A stretch of 64,000 nt of DNA, taken from NCBI GenBank assembly GCA_014653625.1, contig JACWEI010000004.1, forward strand, positions 1 to 64,000, read 5' to 3'. Origin of the DNA: Pelagibacterales bacterium SAG-MED39. GTDB lineage: Bacteria > Pseudomonadota > Alphaproteobacteria > Pelagibacterales > Pelagibacteraceae. A program made the position numbers and the translations under genes. This document shows, piece by piece, positions 31,707 to 43,530 of the stretch. The notes below the pieces were generated by a model, which was given only the letters and a program-made list of their open reading frames with translations, made no database searches and was not told where the DNA came from. The number at the start of each line of letters is the position of its first letter. Position 1 is the stretch's first letter.

Positions 31707-33121
31707 TTAAAGAAATTTTTAACTCGCTCAATTGTTTTTTGATTTAATACCACATTATATTTCTTATTTAAAAATAAATCATATGATTTTAAAATACTAT
31801 TTTTATTATTAGTATTTTGCTCATTAACATATTTCTTATAATTTTCGTTGTTAATATCGAAATTTTGATCTTTTATGTCTTTAATTTTGACTAAATAAAT
31901 ATTTCCTTTTGAGTCATTTACGAGTGTAAATGAATTTATAGGTAATGAATATAAAAGTTCAACAGCATCAATTTCAAATTTATTATTATCTTTAACTGAA
32001 TTCAAAGATAAATTTTTGACCTTATTTTGGCCCATTATTGCAAAATTATTATCATTAAATTCATTTGAGTTAATTTTATTTAATAACTCACTGTTATAAT
32101 CAAATTTACTTTTTTGATGCATTAAATCTAAAATTTCTTTTTTAGTTTCTTCATCATCTAAATTAGGAGAACGTTCTTCAGAATTCTTAATCTTGTATAG
32201 AATAAAATTATTTTCATTTTCTATTATATCAAATTCAATATCTTTTGATTCAAAAATTTTTTTTTCAATGTTATTTTTACTAGGTGAGAACCTAAAATTT
32301 GAAACAACTACGGGTTTGATATCAAATTTTTGAACTATCGTTTTGAGATCTATATTATTTGAAATATCAATTTCTATTTCATCAATCTTATCATAAAATA
32401 TTTGGCTGAATTCATCTGTACCAATTAAATTTTTTGGATTAATTATTGCATAATCAAAATCAATATATTCAATTTTTAATTGCTCTTTATTTTTCTCTAA
32501 AAATTTATCAATTTCTATTGAAGTGATATCTTCTTTCTTCTTATAAAAACTATCTAAATTAATAAATTCTATTTCTAATTTTCTATTTTGTTCAATATAT
32601 AGTTTTTTAACTAAAAATTCTGGTGATATAGTTCCCGCACCTATATAATCAAATAAATTTTTTTGAAGCTCACGACCTCTTAATCTCAATTCAAAAGCTG
32701 GTGCGGATTGATTATTTTCAAGTAAAAATTTTTCGTATTTAAGTCTTTCAAATTCGCCATTTTTTTTTTGAAAATTTTTGTTATTCTTAATTTTTTTTGA
32801 TAATGTTTCTTTTGAAATCAAAATATCAAAATCCTTTACTTCCAAATCCAATAATCTGTTTGAGACCAAAGTTGAAAGTAATTCTTCAATAATATTTTTA
32901 TCTAAATTTTTTCGAATAGTTTGTTGCGGAATATTTGATCGGTTAATATGATCAATGAAATCTTGTGTTGAGATATTTATTTCATTTATTTTTGCAATAT
33001 TATTTGTATTTCCACTACTAAACATACTTCCCATACCCCAAAATACAAATGGGATAATCATTATAAAAACTAGCAAGCCAGCAAATTTGGTTTTGGCAAA
33101 ATTTCTAAAACTACTTATCAT
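31703..33121 (-). CDS. SurA_N-domain/PpiD-like peptidyl-prolyl isomerase-family protein
   Basis: N-terminal TM anchor, FWGMGSMFSSGNTNNIAKINEINISTQDF; position between tpiA and trpE. Confidence 0.8.
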   Translation of the reverse strand: MISSFRNFAKTKFAGLLVFIMIIPFVFWGMGSMFSSGNTNNIAKINEINISTQDFIDHINRSNIPQQTIRKNLDKNIIEELLSTLVSNRLLDLEVKDFDILISKETLSKKIKNNKNFQKKNGEFERLKYEKFLLENNQSAPAFELRLRGRELQKNLFDYIGAGTISPEFLVKKLYIEQNRKLEIEFINLDSFYKKKEDITSIEIDKFLEKNKEQLKIEYIDFDYAIINPKNLIGTDEFSQIFYDKIDEIEIDISNNIDLKTIVQKFDIKPVVVSNFRFSPSKNNIEKKIFESKDIEFDIIENENNFILYKIKNSEERSPNLDDEETKKEILDLMHQKSKFDYNSELLNKINSNEFNDNNFAIMGQNKVKNLSLNSVKDNNKFEIDAVELLYSLPINSFTLVNDSKGNIYLVKIKDIKDQNFDINNENYKKYVNEQNTNNKNSILKSYDLFLNKKYNVVLNQKTIERVKNFFK

Positions 33122-33177
33122 TACTTTATAAATTTATTGATCTATAAAAAGCAAACCTATAGATTAAAATAAAGCAG

Positions 33178-33915
33178 ATGACAAATAAATATATGTATTT
33201 TATTGCAAATTGGAAAATGTTTGGTGTTTTAAACTCCTTAAATTCCGTACATAGGGTAGTAAAGTTTTTAAAAAACTTTAAAAAAAATAATTCATTGAAA
33301 ATAATATACTGCCCGCCAAGTACTTTAATTCGTCCAATGAGTAAAAAATTAAAAGACACACATATTGATGTTGGTGCACAAAATTGTCACGAACACGATA
33401 AATTTGGAGCTTTTACAGGTTCAGTGAATTCAATTATGTTAAAAAATGTTGGAGCTAAATATGTTATCATTGGTCATTCAGAAAATCGACAAGCAGGTGA
33501 ATCTGATAAATTAATCAATCTGAAAATAAAAAGTGCAATTAAATCTGGTTTAAAAGTTATTTTTTGTATTGGTGAAACATTGCAACAAAAGAGAAAAAAA
33601 ATCACTAAGCAAGTTTTAAATAAACAAATTAGATTTGGATTAAATAAAATAAAAATAAAAAATAATATAATATTGGCGTACGAACCAGTTTGGTCTATAG
33701 GAACAGGCGTTATTCCAAAAAAAAATGAGTTATTTGAAACAATAAACTTCATCAAAAAAAAAATAAATAAGTGTAAAGTTTTATATGGTGGATCTGTTAA
33801 TCCAAAAAATATCAATGATCTAAAATCAATTGTTAATATTGACGGTTATTTAATAGGTGGTGCATCTCAAGATCCAAAAAAATTTATTGATATAATCAAA
33901 AAAACATATAGTTAA
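33178..33915 (+). CDS. tpiA: triosephosphate isomerase
   Basis: IANWKMFG; VIIGHSENRQ; AYEPVWSIGTG; LYGGSVNP. Confidence 0.96.
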   Translation: MTNKYMYFIANWKMFGVLNSLNSVHRVVKFLKNFKKNNSLKIIYCPPSTLIRPMSKKLKDTHIDVGAQNCHEHDKFGAFTGSVNSIMLKNVGAKYVIIGHSENRQAGESDKLINLKIKSAIKSGLKVIFCIGETLQQKRKKITKQVLNKQIRFGLNKIKIKNNIILAYEPVWSIGTGVIPKKNELFETINFIKKKINKCKVLYGGSVNPKNINDLKSIVNIDGYLIGGASQDPKKFIDIIKKTYS

Positions 33916-33920
33916 CCTCC

Positions 33921-34223
33921 ATGGAAAATATATTATTAGTACTAAACATCATTTTTGCAGTCATTTTAGTTTTATTAGTTTTATTGCAAAAATCAGAAGG
34001 TGGTGCTCTTGGTATAGGAGTTTCTCAGGAAAACTTTATGTTTTCAAGAACTGCTGGTAATTTTATGACAAAAGCAACAGCTGTTGTTGCCACTCTATTT
34101 ATCATTTGCAGTTTAGGTTTAACTATCATTTCTAGAGGTGATCTTGTACCAACTTCCTCAGTTTTAGATACTGTTGAGGAAAAAATAGAGGACACACCTG
34201 CAATTCCAGAAAATAATAATTAA
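33921..34223 (+). CDS. secG: preprotein translocase subunit SecG
   Basis: Two TM segments, LLQKSEGGALGIG, SRTAGNFMTKATAV. Confidence 0.92.
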   Translation: MENILLVLNIIFAVILVLLVLLQKSEGGALGIGVSQENFMFSRTAGNFMTKATAVVATLFIICSLGLTIISRGDLVPTSSVLDTVEEKIEDTPAIPENNN

Positions 34224-34263
34224 TACTTTTCAATTTCATTTTTTTTCGCTATAAGATAATTCC

Positions 34264-35880
34264 ATGGCGCGATATATTTTTGTCACGGGCGGCGTGGTTT
34301 CATCATTAGGCAAAGGACTCTCTTCAGCTTCTTTAGCTTATTTGCTTCAATCGAGAGGATATAAAGTAAGGCTTCGAAAATTAGATCCTTATTTAAATGT
34401 TGATCCAGGAACAATGAGTCCATTTCAGCATGGAGAAGTTTTTGTAACAGATGATGGTGCTGAAACTGATTTAGATTTAGGCCACTATGAAAGATTTTCA
34501 GGTGTATCAGCAAAAAAATCTGACAATATTACTACAGGAAAGATTTATAGCGATGTTCTCAAAAAAGAACGTAAAGGAAAATATTTAGGAAAAACTGTTC
34601 AAGTAATACCTCATATAACAGATAGAATAAAAGAGTTTATTAAAAATGATTCATCAAAAGAGGATTTTGTTATTTGTGAAATAGGTGGAATAGTAGGTGA
34701 TATTGAAAGTTTACCTTTTATTGAAGCTATAAGACAATTTGCAAATGATATTGGGAAAAAAAATGCTTTATTTATTCATTTAACACTTGTTCCATATTTA
34801 AAATCTTCTGATGAAATTAAAACAAAACCTACTCAACATTCAGTAAAAGAGTTAAGAAGTATTGGTGTTCAACCAGATATAATTATTTGTAGATCAGAAA
34901 GACCAATACCATTAGAACATCGTAAAAAGATATCATTATTTTGCAACGTTAATATTAAGAATGTAATTGAAACGGTTGATGTAAGAACTATTTATGAAGC
35001 GCCAATAAGTTTTTATAAAGAAAATTTGGATACACAAGTTTTAAATTATTTCAAACTAAAATCAAAAAAACCGGTGAACCTGAGTCCTTGGAAAAAAATA
35101 ACTAAAATAATTTTACAAAATAAAAAAGAAGTTAATATAGCTATTATTGGTAAATATGTGGAATTAAAAGATGCCTATAAATCTCTTGATGAAGCTTTAA
35201 CACATGGTGGCATTGAAAATAATGTGAAAGTTAATTTAGTAAGAATTGACTCTGAAAAGTTAGAGATATCTGAGTTAAAATCTAAACTTAAAGATATCTC
35301 AGGAATATTGATACCAGGAGGTTTTGGTAAGAGAGGTACAGATGGAAAAATTGAAGCTATTAAACATGCAAGAATTAATAAAGTACCTTTTTTTGGTATT
35401 TGCTACGGAATGCAGATGGCAATAATAGAATTTGCAAGAAATAAACTTAATCTAAAAAAAGCTACATCTAGTGAGTTTGATAAAAAAGGTCTACATATTA
35501 TTGGTCTTATTAACGAATGGACCAGAGATGGTAAAAAAATTAAAGGTACTGATAAAAACCTAGGTGGTACTATGAGATTAGGTTCTTATGATGCAGTATT
35601 AAAAGAAAATTCGATGATTAAGAAAATTTATAGGAAAAATGTGATCAAAGAAAGACATCGTCACAGATATGAAGTTAATATTGCTTATCGAGAAAAATTT
35701 GAGAAAAACGGTATGGAATTTTCAGGATTATCTCCAGATGGTGAATTACCTGAAATAATTGAGCTTAAAAACCATCCATGGTTTGTTGGTGTTCAATTTC
35801 ATCCTGAATTTAAATCTAGACCTTTGGCTCCTCATCCTTTATTCTCATCATTTATCAAGGCATCAAAAAATCATAAATGA
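34264..35880 (+). CDS. pyrG: CTP synthase
   Basis: [37 protein letters not shown]; class I amidotransferase domain. Confidence 0.98.
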   Translation: MARYIFVTGGVVSSLGKGLSSASLAYLLQSRGYKVRLRKLDPYLNVDPGTMSPFQHGEVFVTDDGAETDLDLGHYERFSGVSAKKSDNITTGKIYSDVLKKERKGKYLGKTVQVIPHITDRIKEFIKNDSSKEDFVICEIGGIVGDIESLPFIEAIRQFANDIGKKNALFIHLTLVPYLKSSDEIKTKPTQHSVKELRSIGVQPDIIICRSERPIPLEHRKKISLFCNVNIKNVIETVDVRTIYEAPISFYKENLDTQVLNYFKLKSKKPVNLSPWKKITKIILQNKKEVNIAIIGKYVELKDAYKSLDEALTHGGIENNVKVNLVRIDSEKLEISELKSKLKDISGILIPGGFGKRGTDGKIEAIKHARINKVPFFGICYGMQMAIIEFARNKLNLKKATSSEFDKKGLHIIGLINEWTRDGKKIKGTDKNLGGTMRLGSYDAVLKENSMIKKIYRKNVIKERHRHRYEVNIAYREKFEKNGMEFSGLSPDGELPEIIELKNHPWFVGVQFHPEFKSRPLAPHPLFSSFIKASKNHK

Positions 35881-36704
35881 ATAGTATAAAAGTTAATTGT
35901 GGAAATATAGAAATCTCAAATGATAATAAGATTTGTATTATAGCGGGCCCTTGCCAGTTAGAAACTGAACAGCATGCAATGGATATGGCGGGCAAAATTC
36001 AAGAAATTACGAAGAAATTTAATCTTGGATTTATTTATAAAACATCTTTTGATAAAGCAAATAGAACAAGCTTAAAAGGAAAAAGAGGGGCAGGTTTAGA
36101 AGCTTCACTTCCTGTATTTGATAAGATTAAAAAGGAATTAAATGTACCAATTTTGACAGATATTCATAATATAGAACACTGCTCTACTGTAAGCAAACAT
36201 GCTGATATACTTCAAATACCAGCTTTTCTTTGTCGTCAGACAGATCTATTAATTGCTGCGGCAAAAACAAATAAAATTATTAATGTTAAAAAAGGACAGT
36301 TTTTGGCTCCATGGGATATGGTTAATGTAACTAAAAAAATTTCAGACTCAGGAAATAAGAATATATTAGTAACAGAGAGAGGAGCAAGTTTTGGTTATAA
36401 CACTCTTGTTTCAGATATGAGAGCTTTACCAATTATGGCTAAGAATGGATACCCAGTTATATTTGATGCTACACATTCAGTTCAACAACCCGGAGGTCTT
36501 GGAGAAAAAAGTGGTGGACAAAGAGAGTTTGTAGAATATTTAGCTAGAGCTGCTGTTGCTGTAGGAGTGGCAGGTGTATTTATTGAAACTCATCAAGACC
36601 CTGATAATGCACCGTCTGATGGACCAAATATGGTTCCATTGGACAAACTAGAAAATTTATTAAAGCAACTTACAGACATAGATAATTTAATAAAAAATAA
36701 GTGA
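35877..36704 (+). CDS. kdsA: 3-deoxy-D-manno-octulosonate 8-phosphate synthase
   Basis: [26 protein letters not shown]-like motif; [11 protein letters not shown]. Confidence 0.96.
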   Translation: MNSIKVNCGNIEISNDNKICIIAGPCQLETEQHAMDMAGKIQEITKKFNLGFIYKTSFDKANRTSLKGKRGAGLEASLPVFDKIKKELNVPILTDIHNIEHCSTVSKHADILQIPAFLCRQTDLLIAAAKTNKIINVKKGQFLAPWDMVNVTKKISDSGNKNILVTERGASFGYNTLVSDMRALPIMAKNGYPVIFDATHSVQQPGGLGEKSGGQREFVEYLARAAVAVGVAGVFIETHQDPDNAPSDGPNMVPLDKLENLLKQLTDIDNLIKNK

Positions 36705-37957
36705 GTAAAATTTTAAAAGTAAAGGCTCGTCAAGTTTTTGACAGTAGAGGAAATCCAACTGTTGAAGCTGAAGTTTTTATAAAAGATATGAGCGCTAGTG
36801 CCATATGTCCTTCTGGTGCATCAACAGGAACCCATGAAGCTTTTGAAAAAAGAGATAAAAATAATAAGAGATATTTAGGAAAAAGTGTTTTCAATGCAAT
36901 TAATCTAGTTAATACAAAAATTTCAAAAAAGTTAAAAGGCCACAGTGTACATAATCAAGAAAGGGTTGATGTACTGATGATTAATTTGGATGGAACAAGA
37001 CAAAAAACTAAATTAGGAGCCAATGCAATACTTGCAGTATCAATGGCAGTTAAAAAACTTTCAGCTAAAGTAAGGAAACTACCATTATATAAAACTTTTC
37101 TTATTAAAAAAAATTTTCAACTACCATATCCTTTAATGAATATAATTAATGGTGGTATTCATGCAAATAACGGTTTGAGAGTCCAGGAATTTATGATCAG
37201 ACCTGATCGAGCAAAAAGTTTCTCTGAAGCTATGAGAATTTGTTTTATTATAATAAAGAATTTAAGTAAAATTATTAAAACAAAAGGATTATCAACTTCA
37301 GTTGGTGATGAAGGTGGTTTTGCACCCATGATTAATAATAATTACCAAGCACTAGATTTAATTGTTTCAGCTATCAAAAAATCTGGGTTTGTTAATGGTA
37401 AAGACGTATCGATTTGTTTGGATGTTGCAGCAAATGAACTCTATAAAAAAAAAAAATATTCTATACATTCTAAAAAATATGTCTCTGTTGAAAAATCAAT
37501 TATTGAGTACAAAAAAATGATTAAAAAATACAACATTAAATCAATTGAAGACCCATTTGCTGAAAATGACTGGGTGGCATGGAATAAATTAACGAAATTG
37601 ACAAAAAAAGTTCAAATTGTTGGAGATGATCTTTATGTAACTAATCTTGAAAGATTAAAAAAAGGTTTTTTAAATTTATCATCAAATGCAATTTTGATTA
37701 AACTAAATCAGATAGGAACCGTTTCAGAAACACTAGATGTAATTAAATTTGCTCAAATAATTGGATTTAAGACAATCATTTCCCATCGGTCAGGTGATAG
37801 TGAAGATACATTTATTGCCGATCTAGCAGTGGGAACCAATTCCAATCAAATAAAGACTGGATCTTTAGCAAGGTCTGAAAGAATAGCTAAATATAATCAA
37901 CTAATACGCATAGAAGAAGACCTTGGAAAAAAAGCTAGAATGAATAAGATTCATTAG
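36701..37957 (+). CDS. eno: enolase
   Basis: [45 protein letters not shown]. Confidence 0.98.
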   Translation: MSKILKVKARQVFDSRGNPTVEAEVFIKDMSASAICPSGASTGTHEAFEKRDKNNKRYLGKSVFNAINLVNTKISKKLKGHSVHNQERVDVLMINLDGTRQKTKLGANAILAVSMAVKKLSAKVRKLPLYKTFLIKKNFQLPYPLMNIINGGIHANNGLRVQEFMIRPDRAKSFSEAMRICFIIIKNLSKIIKTKGLSTSVGDEGGFAPMINNNYQALDLIVSAIKKSGFVNGKDVSICLDVAANELYKKKKYSIHSKKYVSVEKSIIEYKKMIKKYNIKSIEDPFAENDWVAWNKLTKLTKKVQIVGDDLYVTNLERLKKGFLNLSSNAILIKLNQIGTVSETLDVIKFAQIIGFKTIISHRSGDSEDTFIADLAVGTNSNQIKTGSLARSERIAKYNQLIRIEEDLGKKARMNKIH

Positions 37958-38265
37958 TGCTCAAAAAATTAAAAAAAAACTACTTTCTATTAATATCAAC
38001 ATTCTTGATTTTATATTTCTTTTTTAACCTTTTGTCTGGTCAAAGAGGTCTTATTTCATACTTTGAAAAAAAAAAAATTTTAAACAATCTTCAAAATGAG
38101 GAATTATTACTAGTAAGTCAAATTAAAGACTTGGATTTTAAAAATTCGCTATTAAGTGATAATTTAGATCTAGATTATATAGAAATCTTGATCAGAGAAA
38201 GATTTTTATTTGGAAAAAAAAATGAGACGATTTATATAATTAAAAGCAATGAAGCAAAAAATTAA
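37957..38265 (+). CDS. ftsB: FtsB/DivIC family septum protein
   Basis: 102 aa, single TM plus coiled coil, [13 protein letters not shown]; follows eno. Confidence 0.82.
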   Translation: MLKKLKKNYFLLISTFLILYFFFNLLSGQRGLISYFEKKKILNNLQNEELLLVSQIKDLDFKNSLLSDNLDLDYIEILIRERFLFGKKNETIYIIKSNEAKN

Positions 38266-39181
38266 ACATAGACACCCAGAAAAAGTAAAAAATCCGGTTA
38301 ATCCAATTAAAAAAAAACCAGAATGGATTCGATCTAAACTTACGAACAGTAAAGAGTTTTTTTTAACTAAAACTATTGTAAATAAAAACAATCTAGTCAC
38401 CGTTTGTCAGGAAGCTAACTGTCCAAATATTACTGAGTGTTGGAGTAAAAGACATGCAACTTTTATGATTATGGGTGACACTTGTACAAGAGCATGTGCT
38501 TTCTGTGATGTTAAAACTGGCAAGCCAGGTAAACTTGATGAGTTGGAACCAATTAAAATTTCACAAGCAGTTAAAAAATTAAATTTAAAACATGTAGTGA
38601 TTACATCAGTAGATAGAGATGATTTAAAAGATGGAGGATCAAATCATTTTTTTGAGGTTATAAATCAAACTAGAAAAGTAAATCCAAATACCACGATTGA
38701 AGTTTTAACACCAGATTTTTTGAGAAAAGGGGATGCATATAAAAAAGTTTTAGAGGCAAATCCAGATGTCTTTAACCACAATATTGAAACTGTACCAAGT
38801 CTTTATTTAAAAGTAAGACCAGGTTCAAGATATTTTTCTTCATTGGAACTTTTGAAAAATGCTAAAAAGATTAATAAAAAAGTTTTTACTAAGTCTGGGA
38901 TAATGGTTGGACTAGGTGAAAATAAAGATGAAATACTACAAGTCATGGATGACCTCAAAGCAGCAGATGTTGATTTTTTAACTATTGGACAATATCTACA
39001 ACCATCTGTAAAACATTTTCCTTTAGATCGATACTATACCCCACACGAATTTGAAGAACTGGGAGCTATTGCAAAAGCAAAAGGATTTTTATTAGTTTCA
39101 TCATCTCCTCTAACAAGATCTTCTTATCATGCTGATGAAGATTTTGCCAAATTACAACAAAATAGAATTAATATTCATTAA
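38249..39181 (+). CDS. lipA: lipoyl synthase
   Basis: [23 protein letters not shown] radical-SAM cluster. Confidence 0.97.
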   Translation: MKQKIKHRHPEKVKNPVNPIKKKPEWIRSKLTNSKEFFLTKTIVNKNNLVTVCQEANCPNITECWSKRHATFMIMGDTCTRACAFCDVKTGKPGKLDELEPIKISQAVKKLNLKHVVITSVDRDDLKDGGSNHFFEVINQTRKVNPNTTIEVLTPDFLRKGDAYKKVLEANPDVFNHNIETVPSLYLKVRPGSRYFSSLELLKNAKKINKKVFTKSGIMVGLGENKDEILQVMDDLKAADVDFLTIGQYLQPSVKHFPLDRYYTPHEFEELGAIAKAKGFLLVSSSPLTRSSYHADEDFAKLQQNRINIH

Positions 39182-39618
39182 TGCCCAAGGCTTCTGTTAC
39201 ACGTCAAATAGCACGTGAAAAACAAAAATTAATCAACTTTGTTTTAGACATAGAAAAGTATCCAGAGTTTATTCCTTTTTGTATAGATTCAAAAGTTTAT
39301 GAAAGAAATGAACAAAAAGATGAAATAGCAATTGTTGCTGACCTAACTATTGGTAAAAAACCGTTTGTAGATACTTATAAAAGTGATGTCCGATATAACA
39401 AAAAAAATGATTCAATTCATGTGATAAATATTGGTGGGCCTTTAAAACATCTTCAAAATAATTGGAAATTTACACAAAAAGAAAACTACACTGAAGTTCA
39501 ATTTGATGTTGATTTTGAAATAAAAAATAAATTTTTAAATATGATTATGTCAAAATCTTTTGAATTTGGTCTAAATAAAATTGCTGATGCTTTTCAAAAA
39601 AAGGCTGAAAATTTATAG
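39181..39618 (+). CDS. Coq10/START-domain type II toxin RatA-like ubiquinone-binding protein
   Basis: YPEFIPFC; polyketide cyclase/START fold signature; follows lipA as in other alphaproteobacteria. Confidence 0.85.
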   Translation: MPKASVTRQIAREKQKLINFVLDIEKYPEFIPFCIDSKVYERNEQKDEIAIVADLTIGKKPFVDTYKSDVRYNKKNDSIHVINIGGPLKHLQNNWKFTQKENYTEVQFDVDFEIKNKFLNMIMSKSFEFGLNKIADAFQKKAENL

Positions 39619-39643
39619 TTTTAAACTCAATTAAAAATATATT

Positions 39644-40102
39644 TTAGATGATTCTATTGATTATTTCTAATGTCTTTTTGACTGTCATCTTTTGAACTGA
39701 TGTTCTGTTCTTAGATTTAAATAAATTTTTACTAATTATTATTTTATTTTTTTTTTTTATACCAATATAAACTAGTCCAACTGGTTTTTTTTTACTCCCT
39801 CCATTTGGGCCTGCTATACCAGTTATAGATACATTAATATTTGCTTTAGAAATTTTTGACAAATTTATTACCATATCTTTACAGCATTCGGAGCTTACAG
39901 CTCCATATTTACCAATTATGTTTTTATTAACTCCCAAAACCTTTATTTTAGATTCATTAGAATAGGTGATTAGACCTAAACTAAAAACTTTAGATGATCC
40001 ACTTATAGAAGTAATCTTACTTGCAAGCATTCCACCAGTACATGATTCAGCAAATGATATTTTTAGTTTTTTCTTAATTAATTTTTTGATTAAAGAAACC
40101 AT
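39644..40102 (-). CDS. pncC: nicotinamide-nucleotide amidohydrolase (CinA C-terminal domain)
   Basis: SFAESCTGGMLASKITSISGSSKVF; GIAGPNGGSKKKPVGLV; 152 aa. Confidence 0.9.
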   Translation of the reverse strand: MVSLIKKLIKKKLKISFAESCTGGMLASKITSISGSSKVFSLGLITYSNESKIKVLGVNKNIIGKYGAVSSECCKDMVINLSKISKANINVSITGIAGPNGGSKKKPVGLVYIGIKKKNKIIISKNLFKSKNRTSVQKMTVKKTLEIINRII

Positions 40103-40605
40103 TAAATAAAATAACTACTTAAAACCATAAAACAAATTAAAGATAAAACAACGTATAATCCAGCACAAACATCATCCATTATAACACCAAAACTATTTTT
40201 AAAATTTTTATCAAAATAGCTTACAGGAAAAGGTTTTTTAATGTCAAAAAATCTGAATAATACAAAACAAATAGCATAAAATATTATTGCTTCATCTTGT
40301 GACTTTTGTGTTCCATGAGAAATTTCATATAAATAAATAGGTATAGATTGTCCAATAAATTCATCGATTACAATTTCTCTGGGGTCTTTTTCGTCATTAT
40401 CTTCTATATAACTTGCTACTGCCGAAAAAGAATAAATAAAGATGATAATTAAAAATAAAAATATCAGGTTAGAAGATATATTTAAAATATGAAATAGAAT
40501 ATAGAGTATAATAACAGTAGCTAAAGAACCAAAAGTGCCAGGTATTATTCTAACCTTTCCTATGCCAAACATTGTAATGATTAGATAATTAAATTTTTTA
40601 ATCAT
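40102..40605 (-). CDS. pgpA: phosphatidylglycerophosphatase A
   Basis: PGTFGSLATV; DEFIGQ; RFFDIKKPFPV; GVIMDDVCAG. Confidence 0.92.
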   Translation of the reverse strand: MIKKFNYLIITMFGIGKVRIIPGTFGSLATVIILYILFHILNISSNLIFLFLIIIFIYSFSAVASYIEDNDEKDPREIVIDEFIGQSIPIYLYEISHGTQKSQDEAIIFYAICFVLFRFFDIKKPFPVSYFDKNFKNSFGVIMDDVCAGLYVVLSLICFMVLSSYFI

Positions 40606-41707
40606 ATTTAGTAATAGAAATCACAACTTCACAAGCTATAGCTTTTTCTTTTCCAATAAGCCCTAACTTTTCTACGGTTTTACCTTTCAAGTTGATTTTA
40701 TTTTTTTCTAGATTCATAAGACTAGATAACGAATTAATAATCTTATTTCGATGTATTGATACTTTTGGCTGTTCACAAATTAAGTTTATATCTAAATTAT
40801 TTATTAAAAAGTTTTTTTTATATAAATCATTCAAAATTGGTTTTAACATTTTTGGAGATCTTATATTCTTATATTTCTTTTTGTTATCAGGAAAGTAAGT
40901 TCCAATATCCTTTTTTTTCATTGCACCCAAGATAGAGTCGATTATAGCATGCAAAATAACATCACCATCCGAATGTCCTTTTAGACCAGAATGAAAAGGA
41001 ACCTTAATACCTCCTAAAAAGAGTTTTTTATTTTTGATTAATCTATGAACATCAAAACCCATACCAAAGTATGTTATAGGTATTTTAATGTCATCATGAA
41101 AAGTAATTTTGTTATTTTGATTTTCACCGTTAATAAATTTTATCTTATAATCGTTTTCTATAAAGAGGCTAGCCTCATCACTTATTCTATTTTTTTTTTG
41201 GATTGCAAGATTGTATAAATCTGAAAATCTAAATGCTTGAGGTGTTTGCGTAAGAAAAGCTTTTTCTCTAATCAAATTAAAAATATTATTTCTTACTTTG
41301 TATTTTATTGAGTCTCTTGGTTTAATTATAGGGATTACAGCTTTATTTTTTTTTAGTTGAATAATTAAGTTTTTTAAAAGCTTTTGAGAAAAATTTGGTC
41401 TGGCAGCATCATGAATAAGTACATATTTTGGTTTATATTTTTTGATATATTTTAAAGCTAACAGTGAAGAGTCAGATCTTTCTTTGCCTCCTTTTATTAC
41501 ACTGATATTTTTTGAATATTTTTTGTCTTTTATCTTTTTAGGATTATTTACTACAATTATTACTTTTTTAAAAAGCTTAGAATTTATCGATTTATCAATT
41601 GAATGTTCAATCAAATCCTTATTTTTATAATTATAGAATTGTTTTGCTATATTTTTGTGAAATCTTTTACCTTTTCCTGCAGCCAATATTACAAAATAGT
41701 TGTTCAT
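40598..41707 (-). CDS. ispDF: bifunctional IspD/IspF
   Basis: N-terminal LAAGKGKRF nucleotidyltransferase; C-terminal GMGFDVHRL...HSDGDVILHAIIDSILGA. Confidence 0.95.
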   Translation of the reverse strand: MNNYFVILAAGKGKRFHKNIAKQFYNYKNKDLIEHSIDKSINSKLFKKVIIVVNNPKKIKDKKYSKNISVIKGGKERSDSSLLALKYIKKYKPKYVLIHDAARPNFSQKLLKNLIIQLKKNKAVIPIIKPRDSIKYKVRNNIFNLIREKAFLTQTPQAFRFSDLYNLAIQKKNRISDEASLFIENDYKIKFINGENQNNKITFHDDIKIPITYFGMGFDVHRLIKNKKLFLGGIKVPFHSGLKGHSDGDVILHAIIDSILGAMKKKDIGTYFPDNKKKYKNIRSPKMLKPILNDLYKKNFLINNLDINLICEQPKVSIHRNKIINSLSSLMNLEKNKINLKGKTVEKLGLIGKEKAIACEVVISITKYD

Positions 41708-41733
41708 TTATTTAAATGCTATAATTCTTAATA

Positions 41734-43530
41734 ATGTCCGAATTTTTGAAAAAAAATATTTTCATTATTATTCTATCTAGTACCACACTATTTATTGGTT
41801 TTTTAACATTTTTAACATTTATCGACCGTAGTTTTATTAAATTAAATGAAAATAATTTACAAAATTTATTAGTTTTAAACATTTGTTTGCTTTTATTACT
41901 ATTTATATTGATTTTTATTGAAATTAGAAAATCGATTAAAACTGATATAGATAAAGATGGTCTTACTTCAAATAAAAAATATATTACTTATTTTTCATTA
42001 TTTACATTAATTCCCTCAATACTAATTTCAATTTTTTCTTTATTTCTTTTCTCCTTTGTTGTTGAAAAATATTTAGATAAAAAAGTAACTACAGTTGTTA
42101 ATAATTCATATGAACTTGCAAAAAGTTATGTTGATGAAATAAGAAACAAAGTTCAAGCCGATATTATTCTCATTGCGTTTGACACAAACAAAAGTGCAAA
42201 GTTTTTAAACGATGACAAAAATGAATATTTAAGATTTCTAAGAACACAGAAATTAATTAGAGGAGTTGACGAAATTCATCTAATAGATCAAAATAAAAGT
42301 CTTTTATTTTCAAGTTTAGATGATTTTAGTAAATACAAACCACCCTTAGACGAAGCTTTAAATCTTGTATTAGAGGACGATCGTCCATTAAAAATAATTA
42401 ATGCTCCTGAAAATATTACAGCTGCGATAATGAGGTTACAAGCCTTCGAAAATAGGTTTTTATATGTGATTAAATATTTAGATAAAGATATTTCTAACTA
42501 TCTAACAGAATCAGAAGAAGCAATAGATTTTTATTATACTGTAGAAGAAAAAAGTTCAGGTATAAAAATTTCTTTCGCTTTAATTTATATAATAATTGTA
42601 ACATTACTGCTTTTTATCTCCATAACGATAGCAATAAGATTTTCATCGAGATTCTTTAGATCTATTAACAACCTTATATCTGCCTCAACTTCAATTGGTA
42701 AAGGAGATTTAAGTATAAAAGTTCCAGAAGTTAAAACTGACAAAGATCTTGAAATTTTGAATAAAAATTTTAATTCTATGATACAAAGATTACAAAATCA
42801 GCAAGAAAAACTAATAATTAATGAAAGACATGAGGCTTGGGGAAGTTTAGCTAGAAAACTAGCACATGAAATTAAAAATCCTTTAACACCATTACAATTA
42901 ACAATTGACACAATTAAGAACAAATATCTAAACCAAATTAGTGTCAAAGAACAAGATAATTTTAAAGAGAATCTAAAAATTATAAATAATCAAATTAAAC
43001 AAATAGAAAGTCTAGTTAATGAATTCTCAGACTTTGCTAGAATGCCAAAACCAATTTTAAAAAAAAATAATCTTATTGAAATTTTAAAAGAAAATATTAG
43101 TTTATTAAAACAATTAGACAATTCAATAGAAATCAATCTTGTTAAAAGTTCAGATAATATTTTGTTTAATTGTGATAAAGAACAAATCGGGAGGGTTTTT
43201 TTAAATTTGATTAAAAATTCTATTGAAAGTATTCAACAAAAAGATGAAATAGAGCCAAATTTTGATAAAAAAATATCGATTGAAATTTCTAATATTAATG
43301 AACATATAAAAGTAGTATTGGTAGACAATGGTATAGGATTTGGTAAATTAAATAATACCAATAATATTAAAGATATTTTAAATCCATATTTTACCACAAA
43401 AAAAAATGGAACTGGCTTAGGTTTATCGATTGTAAACAAAATTATTAATGATCATAATGGAGTGCTTAAATTTTATCCTATTTCAAAAGGAGCAAAAGTA
43501 GAAATTTATTTAAGATCTAATGACAACTGA
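41734..43530 (+). CDS. ntrY: NtrY-type sensor histidine kinase
   Basis: Multiple TM N-terminus, HAMP, LAHEIKNPLTPLQL H-box, GTGLGLSIV; adjacent ntrX. Confidence 0.92.
   Translation: MSEFLKKNIFIIILSSTTLFIGFLTFLTFIDRSFIKLNENNLQNLLVLNICLLLLLFILIFIEIRKSIKTDIDKDGLTSNKKYITYFSLFTLIPSILISIFSLFLFSFVVEKYLDKKVTTVVNNSYELAKSYVDEIRNKVQADIILIAFDTNKSAKFLNDDKNEYLRFLRTQKLIRGVDEIHLIDQNKSLLFSSLDDFSKYKPPLDEALNLVLEDDRPLKIINAPENITAAIMRLQAFENRFLYVIKYLDKDISNYLTESEEAIDFYYTVEEKSSGIKISFALIYIIIVTLLLFISITIAIRFSSRFFRSINNLISASTSIGKGDLSIKVPEVKTDKDLEILNKNFNSMIQRLQNQQEKLIINERHEAWGSLARKLAHEIKNPLTPLQLTIDTIKNKYLNQISVKEQDNFKENLKIINNQIKQIESLVNEFSDFARMPKPILKKNNLIEILKENISLLKQLDNSIEINLVKSSDNILFNCDKEQIGRVFLNLIKNSIESIQQKDEIEPNFDKKISIEISNINEHIKVVLVDNGIGFGKLNNTNNIKDILNPYFTTKKNGTGLGLSIVNKIINDHNGVLKFYPISKGAKVEIYLRSNDN

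Noticed and set aside
31703-31760. Possible trp attenuator/leader peptide before trpE
   Set aside because: trpE start overlaps the stop of the upstream PpiD-like gene, leaving no leader region
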